47,616 bases of DNA from Negativicutes bacterium (GTDB taxonomy: Bacteria; Bacillota_C; Negativicutes; Sporomusales_B; JARLHX01): contig JARLHY010000192.1 of NCBI GenBank assembly GCA_031292015.1, positions 1 through 47,616 of the forward strand. The letters are read 5' to 3'. Position 1 is the stretch's first letter, and every line of letters starts with the position of its first letter. Below are positions 7,748 to 15,653 of the stretch, piece after piece. The notes beneath the pieces are model-generated. The model made no database searches. It was not told the DNA's origin and was given only the letters and a program-made list of their open reading frames with translations. A program made the position numbers and the translations under genes.

Positions 7748-7926
7748 AATAAAGCACCTCCGTCTAATGATCAATATCGTTGAAAAAACTTTTTCTTTTG
7801 TCTGTCTATCTGCTAGTTTCTTCCTTTAGTCAACCTCCTTTTTATAGAGTCTAGTATCTATTATACCAGAAATTCACCGATTATCCACTCTCGCCGGACA
7901 CCCTCACTCGCGGGTTTGCGCAGGCA

Positions 7927-7966
7927 TAGAAAAAGCCGGAAAAGGCTTTTCGCCTTTTTCCGGCTT
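7927..7966 (-). terminator. Rho-independent terminator after the AtoE-type gene
   Basis: On the minus strand AAGCCGGAAAAAGGC and GCCTTTTCCGGCTT form a long stem with one bulge and a GAAAA loop, followed by TTTTTC. It ends the BKACE-HBDH-AtoE transcription unit. Confidence 0.85.
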
Positions 7967-7997
7967 CATGCGAATACCCCAAGGCTGGTTCAAAAGA

Positions 7998-9335
7998 TCA
8001 GGGGAATAAGAAGATACCGGCAATCGCGACAACATTACCCACCAGGAACAGCAACATGGTGAAACCGATTAAGTCTCTGATGCTGATGTTGGCGATGGCC
8101 AGGAGTGGCAGCGCCCAGAAAGGACAAACCACGTTCCAGATACTTTCGCCCCAGGCAACACCCATGATGACTTTCCAAGGTTCGACGCCCAGGGTATGAG
8201 CCGCCGGCAGCATGAATGGAGCCTGGACAACCCAGTGTCCGCCTGCGGAAGGAACGAATATGCTGATAATCAGCGAGGAGAGGTAGCAGTAGAATTCAAA
8301 AGTATTATATGTTGCCAGGTGCAATAAGCCATCGGATATGACATAAACAAGACCGCTTCCTTTCATGAGACCCATGATAGCGGCATAGAAAGGATACTGG
8401 AGAATAATTCCCCCGGCACTGGTAGCGCCTTTGGTCATAGCGTCGGAATAAGAAGTTAAATCGTCATGCAGCCAGACACCAAGGATGACAAAGATAAAAA
8501 TCAAAATATTCATATTGAGCTCGAAACCTTTGGTGGCAAAAAAGTAGCCAATGTAGACGGTACCAATAATCGCCAGACTGTATTTTAAAATCTTGCTTTT
8601 ATCGATACTGTCGGCTAATGTAGGATTGGCCGGCGGCGGTGCAATTATTTCTTCGTCGTCTTTAAAAACAGCCGGATCGACGATAACCATATTTTCTTTC
8701 TTAGGAATGAGGTAGAGACAAATAAACGGAATGATGATCGCTAACACAATCGTAATAAACAGAGTTTGATGATTGAACATGGTAAGGGACAAAGGAACAA
8801 CGCCTATCTCTTTTTCCAGGAAATGGCCTGGCGTTGCAGAGAGCAAGGGTACGGAAGCCGACAATCCGCCATGCGTAATGATGATACCGGACCAGGCAGC
8901 GGCAACAACAGCGCGAAAGTCAACATCCTGGCGAATTTTTGCGATTTCGCGGGCCAGCAGGGCCCCGGCAATCAAACCAAGTCCCCAGTTAAACCAATAC
9001 AAAATCATGGAGACAAAAGCAACGAACAAGATAGTCTGTTTCGGCGTGTTAGGAATACGGGCAATACGCCGCAAGAAACGGCCCATTGGTTTGGCGACCG
9101 CAAAGGCATATCCGCTGACAATCAATAATGTCATCTGCATAGCGAAGGATAAAATACCGAAGAAATCATTGCCCCAAAACTGGACGGTTTTTAATGGGTT
9201 TGTGCCAGTAATGGCAAAAGCAAGCACGAACACGACCAGGGTAATGATCCATGCAATAGTGAACGGGTTAGGCAGGTATTTTTGCATAAGATTGACAAAA
9301 AACAGTACCAGTTTATTGACCATTAAGGTCACCAT
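7998..9335 (-). CDS. atoE: AtoE-type short-chain fatty acid transporter
   Basis: 445 residues, strongly hydrophobic with about 11-12 membrane segments and a hydrophilic loop near residues 215-245. It resembles the AtoE family (short-chain fatty acid permease, TIGR00366 type) in length and in motifs such as MILYWFNWGLGLIAGALLAREIA and PSAGGHWVVQAPFMLPAA (shown in parts). AtoE family members import acetoacetate or butyrate-like acids. Several nearby starts are possible; ATG at 9335 sits right behind AGAAGG, ATG at 9323 is at better spacing. It is the last gene of the sigma-54 operon, fitting uptake of the keto or hydroxy acid that the two upstream enzymes process. Confidence 0.87.
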   Translation of the reverse strand: MVTLMVNKLVLFFVNLMQKYLPNPFTIAWIITLVVFVLAFAITGTNPLKTVQFWGNDFFGILSFAMQMTLLIVSGYAFAVAKPMGRFLRRIARIPNTPKQTILFVAFVSMILYWFNWGLGLIAGALLAREIAKIRQDVDFRAVVAAAWSGIIITHGGLSASVPLLSATPGHFLEKEIGVVPLSLTMFNHQTLFITIVLAIIIPFICLYLIPKKENMVIVDPAVFKDDEEIIAPPPANPTLADSIDKSKILKYSLAIIGTVYIGYFFATKGFELNMNILIFIFVILGVWLHDDLTSYSDAMTKGATSAGGIILQYPFYAAIMGLMKGSGLVYVISDGLLHLATYNTFEFYCYLSSLIISIFVPSAGGHWVVQAPFMLPAAHTLGVEPWKVIMGVAWGESIWNVVCPFWALPLLAIANISIRDLIGFTMLLFLVGNVVAIAGIFLFP

Positions 9336-9357
9336 CCTTCTTCACGAAATTTAGTTC

Positions 9358-9472
9358 AATCACCGACAATGCACCAGACGTCGGTGCCGCCAAAGTCAGC
9401 TGCTTCCAGTCGCAAATACTTCTCTGGCGACACCCTGGCGAATGCGACTGGCACCAGTCTGGTACATCTTGT
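9358..9472 (-). pseudogene. remnant of a second 3-hydroxyacyl-CoA dehydrogenase gene
   Basis: On the minus strand the stretch encodes SRIRQGVAREVFATG, then in another frame RLEAADFGGTDVWCIVGD followed by a stop. These match two separated parts of the intact neighbour (NRIQQGVAREAF and QLEVADFGGLDIWCVVGD). The segment between them is deleted and the frame is shifted. It is thus a decayed partial duplicate or the tail of an old paralogue, lying in the gap between the intact gene and atoE. Confidence 0.8.
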
Positions 9473-9592
9473 GAACTGCTCACCACCTGAGAGGCGGGAG
9501 CTTCCTGCGCCTATCTTGACCATTGTCTGCTAAACACCTATTGCCTGATTGTCACGTTTCAGCGGCATCGATGCCGACCGGCCCTTGCCGGC

Positions 9593-10537
9593 TCAGACGT
9601 AGTATTCCGAAGCCTTCAGCTGATGGATGAGTTTTTGCATAAACCGTTTCTTGATGGCCGGAATCTCTTCAGCCGGGTACTTATAGAACCCCTCCCCGGA
9701 CTTGACTCCCAGTTTTCCCTCCTTTACCTTGGCATGCAGCAGGGGATTGGCCCCGCGGGAATTATCCATCTCTTTCAGCAGATTGTCACCCACCACGCAC
9801 CAGATATCCAGTCCGCCGAAATCGGCGACCTCCAGTTGCCCGGTGGTGGCGTAACGGAAAGCCGGGCCGAATTTGAGCGCCTTGTCGACATCCTCGGGAG
9901 CGGCGATACCCTGCTGGATGATCGAAAACGCCTCCCGGGCCACCCCCTGCTGGATTCTGTTGGCCACAAGGCCAGGAACGTCTTTCAGTACCTTCACTGT
10001 CTGCTTTTTGATGGTGGCGAACAGCTGAACCACTTCGGCGAAAATCGGCTCAGGCATGTTGCCGAAATAGGACAGTTCGACAATCGGCATCAGGTGGGCC
10101 GGGTTGTACCAGTGATTCACCATCATCCGCTGCTTGCGCTCCTGTGGAACCAGGGCCATCATTTCGTTCAGCTTCAAACTGGATGTGTTGCTGGCCAGAA
10201 TGGTATGCGCCGGACAATATTCGTCCAGTTGCCGGAACAATTTTTGTTTGAGGTCAATAATCTCCGGCACCGCCTCGATAACATAGTCCCGGTCGGCCAC
10301 CGCCGCCTTCAGGTCGGTGCACAGCTTGATCCGGTCGAGGGTCGGTCCGATCAGTTCCTTGCCGATAAACGCCTCCTCCGCCATCATTTCCAGTTCCTGT
10401 TTGATCTCCTGTTTGGCCACAGTCAGCCGCTGCTCATCGGTGTCATACAGATTGACGTCATATCCGTACATGGCAAAAGACTCGGCGATGCCATGCCCCA
10501 TAGTACCTGAACCCAAAACCGCTATATTACGGATCAT
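9593..10537 (-). CDS. 3-hydroxyacyl-CoA dehydrogenase family protein
   Basis: 314 residues. An N-terminal Rossmann fold with GSGTMGHGIAESFAMYGYDV (residues 9-28) binds NAD(H). The catalytic histidine region NHWYNPAHLMPIVEL matches the HxxNP motif of hydroxyacyl-CoA dehydrogenases, and the C-terminal helical domain contains the substrate-cleft segment VADFGGLDIW. The variant HWYNP is common in single-domain relatives acting on hydroxy acids, such as L-carnitine dehydrogenase, rather than in classical fatty-acid oxidation enzymes. It lies 25 bp downstream of the BKACE gene in one operon, so it may make or consume the 3-keto acid that BKACE cleaves. AGGAG lies eight bases before the ATG. Confidence 0.88.
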   Translation of the reverse strand: MIRNIAVLGSGTMGHGIAESFAMYGYDVNLYDTDEQRLTVAKQEIKQELEMMAEEAFIGKELIGPTLDRIKLCTDLKAAVADRDYVIEAVPEIIDLKQKLFRQLDEYCPAHTILASNTSSLKLNEMMALVPQERKQRMMVNHWYNPAHLMPIVELSYFGNMPEPIFAEVVQLFATIKKQTVKVLKDVPGLVANRIQQGVAREAFSIIQQGIAAPEDVDKALKFGPAFRYATTGQLEVADFGGLDIWCVVGDNLLKEMDNSRGANPLLHAKVKEGKLGVKSGEGFYKYPAEEIPAIKKRFMQKLIHQLKASEYYV

Positions 10538-10562
10538 TTCAGTTTCTCCTCCCGTTGCTGCC

Positions 10563-11384
10563 TTACTTCTTCAGACTCAGGATCTGTCTTGCTTCATCCG
10601 GCGAAGCTACCTCTTGGTTCGCTTCCTTGATCAGTCTGGCCGCCCGCTCGACAAACTCGGCGTTGGAGGCAGCCAACCTGTTTTTGGCATACATCACATT
10701 GTCCTCCATACCAACCCGGACATGCCCCCCCAGCCCCAGCGTCGCGAAAAGGATCGGCAGATGGCCGGCCCCGATGCCGAATGCCGACCAGGTTGAATCC
10801 TGAGGAATCAGGCTCTTCAGATACACCAGATTCTCCACCGTCGCCGCCGTGCCGCCGGGAGCTCCCAGCACGAACTGGAAATGCAGCGGCGCCTTCAGAA
10901 CGTTCTTTTTCAGATAGTACAGGGAATTGTAGACCATACCGGCGTCAAAAATCTCGATCTCCGGCTTCACATTGAGTTCCTGCATTACCGTGCCCAGTTT
11001 TTCCAGAAACGGCGGAGTATTCATAAATACGCCGGTGTGGCCCCAGTTCATCGTCCCGGCGTCATAGGAAGCCATTTCCGGTTTCAGTTCGATAAGATGG
11101 GCCATCCGCGTTTCATCGGTGGCGTTAAGATCCCCCGAGGTCGTGAGATTCAGGATGATGTCGCACTTGCCGCGGATCAGTTCTACCGTTTCCCGGAACT
11201 TCTCCTTATTCATCGTGCCCAGACCTTCGTCGTCGCGCATATGAAGATGCGCCACCGCCGCCCCCGCCTGCCAGCAGGCGTAGACGTCATCGGCTATCTC
11301 CCTGGGAGTCAGGGGGACGTTGGGGTTGTTCTTCTTGGTCGGAAACGCCCCGGTAGTAGCAGCCGTAATAATCACTTTACCCAT
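10563..11384 (-). CDS. 3-keto acid cleavage enzyme (BKACE, DUF849)
   Basis: 273 residues from ATG with GAGAGGTG six bases upstream. BKACE enzymes condense a beta-keto acid with acetyl-CoA to give acetoacetate and a new acyl-CoA. The zinc ligands His46 and His48 (HLHMRD) sit as in Kce, and the conserved HVRVGMEDN stretch holds the catalytic Arg/Glu region. The TIM-barrel length is normal. The exact keto acid (3-keto-5-aminohexanoate, dehydrocarnitine, beta-ketoadipate and others are known in the family) cannot be read off. First gene of an operon with a hydroxyacyl-CoA dehydrogenase and AtoE transporter, downstream of a sigma-54 promoter. With the dehydrogenase a carnitine-like or hydroxy-acid substrate is possible. 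Confidence 0.92.
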   Translation of the reverse strand: MGKVIITAATTGAFPTKKNNPNVPLTPREIADDVYACWQAGAAVAHLHMRDDEGLGTMNKEKFRETVELIRGKCDIILNLTTSGDLNATDETRMAHLIELKPEMASYDAGTMNWGHTGVFMNTPPFLEKLGTVMQELNVKPEIEIFDAGMVYNSLYYLKKNVLKAPLHFQFVLGAPGGTAATVENLVYLKSLIPQDSTWSAFGIGAGHLPILFATLGLGGHVRVGMEDNVMYAKNRLAASNAEFVERAARLIKEANQEVASPDEARQILSLKK

Positions 11385-11420
11385 AAGAATCACCTCTCAT
11401 TTTATTTCTACTATATTTAT

Positions 11421-11437
11421 TGCAAATAACATGCCAA
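11421..11437 (-). promoter_or_regulatory. sigma-54 (-24/-12) promoter
   Basis: Minus-strand TTGGCATGTTATTTGCA matches TGGCAC-N5-TTGCA, with the invariant GG and GC separated by ten bases. It lies about 40 bp upstream of the BKACE start. A short inverted repeat GCGG-TAAT-CCGC at 11458-11469, further upstream, could be an activator site. The sigma-54 activator gene adjoins, so the control circuit is local. Confidence 0.85.
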
Positions 11438-11469
11438 CCTCTGGAGGGCCTAAAACCGCGGATTACCGC

Positions 11470-11508
11470 AAAAAAAAATTAGGGACCGATGAAAATAATC
11501 ATCGGTCC
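11470..11508 (-). terminator. second terminator behind the sigma-54 activator gene
   Basis: Perfect 10-bp stem GGACCGATGA / TCATCGGTCC (11483-11492, 11499-11508) with a six-base loop. On the minus strand it is followed by a run of about ten T. It insulates the sigma-54 promoter from readthrough. Confidence 0.85.
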
Positions 11509-11553
11509 GATTAAAAAGAGGAAATATTCTGGACAAACACCGCGTCTAGCGCC

Positions 11554-11591
11554 GATGAAAAAAGGCATCACTATTGATGCCTTTTTTCATC
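11554..11591 (-). terminator. terminator enclosing the stop codon of the activator gene
   Basis: Perfect 17-bp stem GATGAAAAAAGGCATCA (11554-11570) with 11575-11591; the loop CTAT contains the TAG stop codon (11571-11573) of the sigma-54 activator. The six A/T pairs in both arms make it usable in either direction. Confidence 0.8.
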
Positions 11592-13118
11592 ACCCACTAC
11601 AATTCCAAGCTTTTTCGCTTTTTTTACCACTGTTGATTGATCGATCCGCAGTATTTTTGCGGCCTTTCTGGTGCTGCCACACAGCGCCAGCACTTTTTCA
11701 ATCGTTTTCTTCTCGATATTTTCCACGATTTCTTTGAGCCCCAGCTCCTGATTCAAAAGCTCGGTATAGTAGGGATCAATGTTGAGCAAATTGCCGATCT
11801 GTTCGGCGCTGATCACCGTGCTCTGCTCGGCAACAATCACCAGCCGCTCGATAATATTCTGCAGTTCTCTGATGTTGCCTGGCCAGAGATAACGTTTGAG
11901 TATTTCTACCCCGGGCGATTCAATCCTGGTTTGTTTGCCGTACTTGGTGTTGTAGGCGGCAAGAAAATATTTTGTCAGCACTTCGATGTCGGTCGCCCGC
12001 AGCCTTAGCGGCGGAATATGAATAGGAAAGACATTGAGCCGGTAGAATAGGTCCTCCCGGAATCTTCCCTGCCGGACAAGCTCCCGCAAATCGCAGTTGG
12101 TTGACGACAAAATCCTTACATCCAGCTTGATGGGTTTTCTGCCGCCGACCCGGATGATTTCCTTGTGCTGAATGACCCTGAGCAGCTTTGACTGCAGTTC
12201 CAGCGGCATCTCGCCGATTTCATCCAATAGCAGCGTCCCCTTGTCCGCCAGTTCAAACATACCCAGTTTTCCGGTGCTGGCCGCGCCGGTATAGGCGCCC
12301 TTTTCGTAGCCGAAAAGCTCGGCCTCCAGCAGTGTGGTGGGAATGGCCGCACAGTTGACTTTGATGAACGGTCCGCTGTTGCGGCTGCTGTTCGTATATA
12401 TTTCGTTGGCCACGACCTCTTTGCCTGAACCGGTCTCCCCGGTGATCAGGACGGTGATGTCAAGGTCGGCCACCTGCTGAATCATCTTGACGATCTGCTG
12501 AATTTCCGGGCTGTTCCCGATGAGGTTCTTACTCAGATGCAGTCGTCTCAGATGCTCGATTTCCAGCTTATTTTTGTTCTTGTCCTGCTCGACTGCCTGC
12601 ATTTTTTGCTGGGATGCCTCAAGTTCGGCTTTCATCCCCAACAGATCGGTGATCTCCCGATCGATGACAACCACTTTTTTCACATTGCCGGCTTCGTCAA
12701 AAATCGGGTTTCCGGTAATCAGCATCTTGATGCCGTTGCGTGAGCTCTCGCCCATGGCGTTGACCTGTTTCTTGTCCTTGATGACCATGGGAGTAACGGC
12801 GTTTTTGTACAGGCCCTCGTCTTCAATGTCCTTCACATACCTGCCGACGATTTCTTCCGGACGGATGCCGGTGATACGGGCGTAAGCCTTATTGACATAA
12901 AGAGTTTTTCCGGCTCCGTCGGCGATATAGATACCGTCATAGAGATGATCCCCGATTTCGCGGAAGTCAAAATCCCTGGCCTGCCGGAACTCCTCCAGCA
13001 GTTGCCGCAGTCCGGCGGCAGCCTGCCTGGGGTCGAAAGGTCTCCCCTGATCAGCCTCCAGGCGTACGATCAAATCCTCCAGAAAAGGCAACGAACGAAA
13101 TGGTTCCTTACCTGCCAA
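11571..13118 (-). CDS. sigma-54-dependent transcriptional activator (PAS, AAA+, Fis-type HTH)
   Basis: 515 residues from a TTG start with a strong AAGGAGGGAGGTG eight bases upstream; ATG at 13154 lacks a site. Order: a short N-terminal region, PAS domain (about 70-180, IADGAGKTLYVNKAYARITG), a coiled linker with QQKMQAVEQDKNKNKLE, AAA+ domain with Walker A GETGSGKE, sigma-54 contact loop GAYTGA (Tyr in place of the common Phe) and Walker B LLLDEIGEMP, then a C-terminal HTH (TRKAAKILRIDQSTVVKKAKKL). PAS may sense a small ligand or redox state. It is transcribed toward the operon it probably controls, across the sigma-54 promoter at 11421-11437. Two terminators close it. Confidence 0.93.
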   Translation of the reverse strand: MAGKEPFRSLPFLEDLIVRLEADQGRPFDPRQAAAGLRQLLEEFRQARDFDFREIGDHLYDGIYIADGAGKTLYVNKAYARITGIRPEEIVGRYVKDIEDEGLYKNAVTPMVIKDKKQVNAMGESSRNGIKMLITGNPIFDEAGNVKKVVVIDREITDLLGMKAELEASQQKMQAVEQDKNKNKLEIEHLRRLHLSKNLIGNSPEIQQIVKMIQQVADLDITVLITGETGSGKEVVANEIYTNSSRNSGPFIKVNCAAIPTTLLEAELFGYEKGAYTGAASTGKLGMFELADKGTLLLDEIGEMPLELQSKLLRVIQHKEIIRVGGRKPIKLDVRILSSTNCDLRELVRQGRFREDLFYRLNVFPIHIPPLRLRATDIEVLTKYFLAAYNTKYGKQTRIESPGVEILKRYLWPGNIRELQNIIERLVIVAEQSTVISAEQIGNLLNIDPYYTELLNQELGLKEIVENIEKKTIEKVLALCGSTRKAAKILRIDQSTVVKKAKKLGIVVGDEKRHQ

Positions 13119-13215
13119 CCGCGCCACCTCCCTCCTTCTTGCATCATATCCCATCTGCCGGTCGGATGTAAACCCCGCCGGCCCCGGACACACTATAGCC
13201 AGGAGGTGATACGGC

Positions 13216-13362
13216 ATGGACGGTTCCGGCAGTCGCGCGGCGCCCCGCCCTTTCCCTGACGATGAAATCCCCCTTGAGCAGGACGTTTACGCCAAACAAG
13301 AAGACCTGTTCGGCGCAATTCTCCCGGAAGAGGCTGGCATCTCCCGCCGCCCCGCCCCTTAA
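13216..13362 (+). CDS. 48-residue acidic small protein
   Basis: Short frame from ATG to TAA with an excellent AGGAGGTGA six bases upstream. The product begins MDGSGSRAAPRPFPDDEIPL and ends with ISRRPAP. It is acidic in its middle and rich in Pro, without a membrane segment. It is divergent from the sigma-54 activator gene. No family recognised. The ribosome site, nearly identical in form to that of the next small frame, is the main support. Confidence 0.55.
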   Translation: MDGSGSRAAPRPFPDDEIPLEQDVYAKQEDLFGAILPEEAGISRRPAP

Positions 13363-13575
13363 CTGGATGAATTTGGCGTCCCCCGCTTTTGATTAAGATC
13401 CGGCAAACAGCGCAAAATAGTTCCGAGGGGTTGGCCGGGGGCGAAAGTATGCGCGCCTTTCGTCCTGTAGCCTGGGGTGCACGTTTGGACACGGCACGCC
13501 GGACCTCCAGCCCCCGCGTTTTTCTAAAAGCCGGGCCGCGGTCGACAGGCGCGGCCGGTTCAGGAGGTGACTGGT

Positions 13576-13719
13576 ATGGATGAAAAAGTTTACCACGAAA
13601 TGAGTACAGACTATCCTGATACGAATCCCTATGAAAATGATGAACGGCTGGAAAAGATCCGCCGGCTCGAGCAGCTTTCCATCAGGCCGGCGATAACCGT
13701 TTATCAGGAGCCCGACTAG
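13576..13719 (+). CDS. 47-residue acidic small protein
   Basis: ATG to TAG with AGGAGGTGA six bases upstream and a strong terminator 57 bp after the stop. The sequence starts MDEKVYHEMSTDYPDTNPYE and continues with a short amphipathic helix (DERLEKIRRLEQL), ending VYQEPD. Charged and soluble, no Cys, no export signal. It is separated by 213 bp, without other recognisable features, from the 48-residue frame upstream. Possibly a sporulation or stress small protein; no family recognised. Confidence 0.65.
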   Translation: MDEKVYHEMSTDYPDTNPYENDERLEKIRRLEQLSIRPAITVYQEPD

Positions 13720-13776
13720 CCTGTCCCGTTCCGGTTCGGCCTTACATCGGCCTGATAACTGCTCAGCCAGCCGCGT

Positions 13777-13807
13777 TGCCTGTGTCGTCACAGGCAGTTT
13801 CTTTTTG
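13777..13807 (+). terminator. Rho-independent terminator after small ORF
   Basis: TGCCTGTG (13777-13784), loop TCGT, CACAGGCA (13789-13796), then GTTTCTTTTTG. Ends the transcript carrying the 47-residue frame. Confidence 0.85.
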
Positions 13808-13848
13808 CTTTCAACAATTTGTACTAGAAACTATTGACAGCTATCTCT

Positions 13849-13857
13849 TGGTATAAT
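13849..13857 (+). promoter_or_regulatory. extended -10 promoter before leader region
   Basis: TGG directly followed by TATAAT (13852-13857). A TTGACA at 13834-13839 is only 12 bp away, too close for a normal -35, so the extended -10 is the better reading. Confidence 0.5.
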
Positions 13858-13898
13858 ACAATTCATGTAAGCCATATCAATTTTCTTTTCCCACTATT

Positions 13899-13930
13899 GT
13901 CTGTGTGTAAACACAGACGCTTTTCTTTTT
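13899..13930 (+). terminator. leader terminator upstream of the AsmA-like gene
   Basis: GTCTGTGT (13899-13906), loop GTAA, ACACAGAC (13911-13918), then GCTTTTCTTTTTTT. It lies about 40 bp past the promoter at 13849-13857 and 100 bp before the next gene, so it either attenuates that gene or ends a short RNA of about 60 nt. Confidence 0.75.
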
Positions 13931-14030
13931 TTCCCGTCTTTCATTTATTGCCAGAGTCCGGCAACAGGAAGAAACGGCCTCTTTGTGTAAGTATTATACA
14001 TAGGGTTTACAACATTAGGAGGCAAAGCAA

Positions 14031-15605
14031 TTGGCAAAGCGCTATAAAATCCTGCTGGCGGCTCTGCTGCTGGTCCTTCTCGGCGGCGGCCTTCTTTGGA
14101 ATTCTCTCATGTCCAAGGCAGTCAGCGTCGCCCAGACCCAGGTACTGGCAAAGGCCAACGAAAATATCAACGGAAAACTCAGCGTCGGCAGCATCGACTT
14201 TTCCTTTTCCGGCAGCATGACCGCTCGCCAGATCACAGTCTATGACCGTGCCAACGCCGTCATCGGTACCTGCGACCAAATGGTTGTCCGCTTCGGACTC
14301 TGGGACCTCTTGTCCGGCAATCTCGATCCCCAGTCCCTGCAGAGCATCACCCTGGATAATCCGGTGATCCTGGTTGATAATAAGGAAGGTCGCTGGAACT
14401 GGGAAGATCTGTTCAGATCGGAGTCCGACCAGCCCCTCAAGTATCGGGGCCGGGTGGAAATCAACCAGGGGTCGGTCGCGACCGGCTCCCTCGACAACCG
14501 CAAGCTGAGCTCGCTGACCGGCACCATTGACTTCGCCCAGTACCCCTCGCTGGCCCTCGACCTGACCGCCAAACGTGGCAACTCGCCGCTCACGGCCAAA
14601 GGCCTGTGGGCTTTCGACGGAGACGGCAAACTGGAGATCAAAACCGATCAGCTTTCCCTCGGCGATCTTCCCCTGGATGAGTTCACCCAGGCCGACTTTA
14701 CTTTAGACGGGGGCCTGGTAAAAGGCGCGGTCGTCACAGTCATTCAGCAGGCCGGCAAGCTCTCTTTCGCCGGCAGCGGAACCTTCGAGAAGCTCGCCGC
14801 CACCATCGCCGGCTTTTCCTTAAGCGAAGGAACAGGCAAATTCGACCTGACCGATACCCAGATCGGGCTTCATGACATGGCGGTGCTGGTCAACGGCCAG
14901 AGCGTGGCTGTCGACGGAACCATCAGCATGGCCAAAACCGGTTTCAACATCGTCCTCAATGCCTCTTCGTCCCATTTTGATCCGGCGGCCATCGTCGGGG
15001 ACTCCTTCCAGGGCCCCATCGCTTTCAACGCGAACATCGAAGGACCGGCAATCACACCGCTGGCCAAAGGACAGTTTTCCATCCCCCAAGGAGCTTTCGC
15101 CGCCGTGTCCTTCACCAACGTCAGCGGCAACTTCGCGTATAGCGGCGGCGTGCTGACCCTCAGCGACACCCGCGGCAACGCCTGGGACGGAACGCTGGCA
15201 GCCAGCGGCGATATCGTTCCCGCGACGAAGCGCTATAAGATGACGGTGGACGGCAGTGGCGTGGACAGCTCCCTGCTGACCGAAAAGGACATCAAGGGGC
15301 GAGTGAATTTCGCGGCTTACATATCCGGACAGGGGACCACCGGCGGGAACGCTGAAGGCAGTTTCAACATGGGTGAGGGCAGCTTCTCCGGTATCCCCTT
15401 CTCGTCGCTAAATGGAAATTTTGTCAAACAGGGCGAAAAGGTCAGCTTCAGCAACATCACCGTCCATACACTGGCCGGCACCTTTCACGCCGACGGTTAT
15501 TCCGACGGAAACGTCGTGCGCCTACGACAGCTTGACGCCCCGGTAAACCCGCGCGCTATATTGGAAAAGGCCGTGACCGACCAGTTGAAACGGCTCATCC
15601 ACTGA
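14031..15605 (+). CDS. AsmA-like / DUF748-type envelope protein
   Basis: 524 residues; TTG start with AGGAGG eight bases upstream. One N-terminal membrane segment (about 6-25) is followed by a long beta-rich periplasmic-type domain with repeated short strands (GKLEIKTDQLSL, GTISMAKTGFNIVL). The segment from about 50 to 115 (ENINGKLSVGSIDFSFSGS, DNPVILVDNKEGRWNW) looks like the start of AsmA/DUF748 proteins. These belong to the bridge-like lipid-transfer group that helps outer-membrane lipid homeostasis; their presence in a Firmicute points to a diderm envelope. The protein is short relative to TamB/YhdP. First of three closely spaced + strand genes. Family likely, role inferred. Confidence 0.7.
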   Translation: MAKRYKILLAALLLVLLGGGLLWNSLMSKAVSVAQTQVLAKANENINGKLSVGSIDFSFSGSMTARQITVYDRANAVIGTCDQMVVRFGLWDLLSGNLDPQSLQSITLDNPVILVDNKEGRWNWEDLFRSESDQPLKYRGRVEINQGSVATGSLDNRKLSSLTGTIDFAQYPSLALDLTAKRGNSPLTAKGLWAFDGDGKLEIKTDQLSLGDLPLDEFTQADFTLDGGLVKGAVVTVIQQAGKLSFAGSGTFEKLAATIAGFSLSEGTGKFDLTDTQIGLHDMAVLVNGQSVAVDGTISMAKTGFNIVLNASSSHFDPAAIVGDSFQGPIAFNANIEGPAITPLAKGQFSIPQGAFAAVSFTNVSGNFAYSGGVLTLSDTRGNAWDGTLAASGDIVPATKRYKMTVDGSGVDSSLLTEKDIKGRVNFAAYISGQGTTGGNAEGSFNMGEGSFSGIPFSSLNGNFVKQGEKVSFSNITVHTLAGTFHADGYSDGNVVRLRQLDAPVNPRAILEKAVTDQLKRLIH

Positions 15606-15653
15606 TTGGTCCAAAGCAATCATCCGCTCAAACGGCGGCAGGAGGAATTAACG

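Noticed and set aside
9405..9450. Inverted repeat CCAGTCGC / GCGACTGG as an operator
   Set aside because: The arms fall inside the dehydrogenase relic and are explained by its coding remnants.
13834..13857. TTGACA and TATAAT as a paired SigA promoter
   Set aside because: The spacer is only 12 bp; the extended -10 reading is kept instead.
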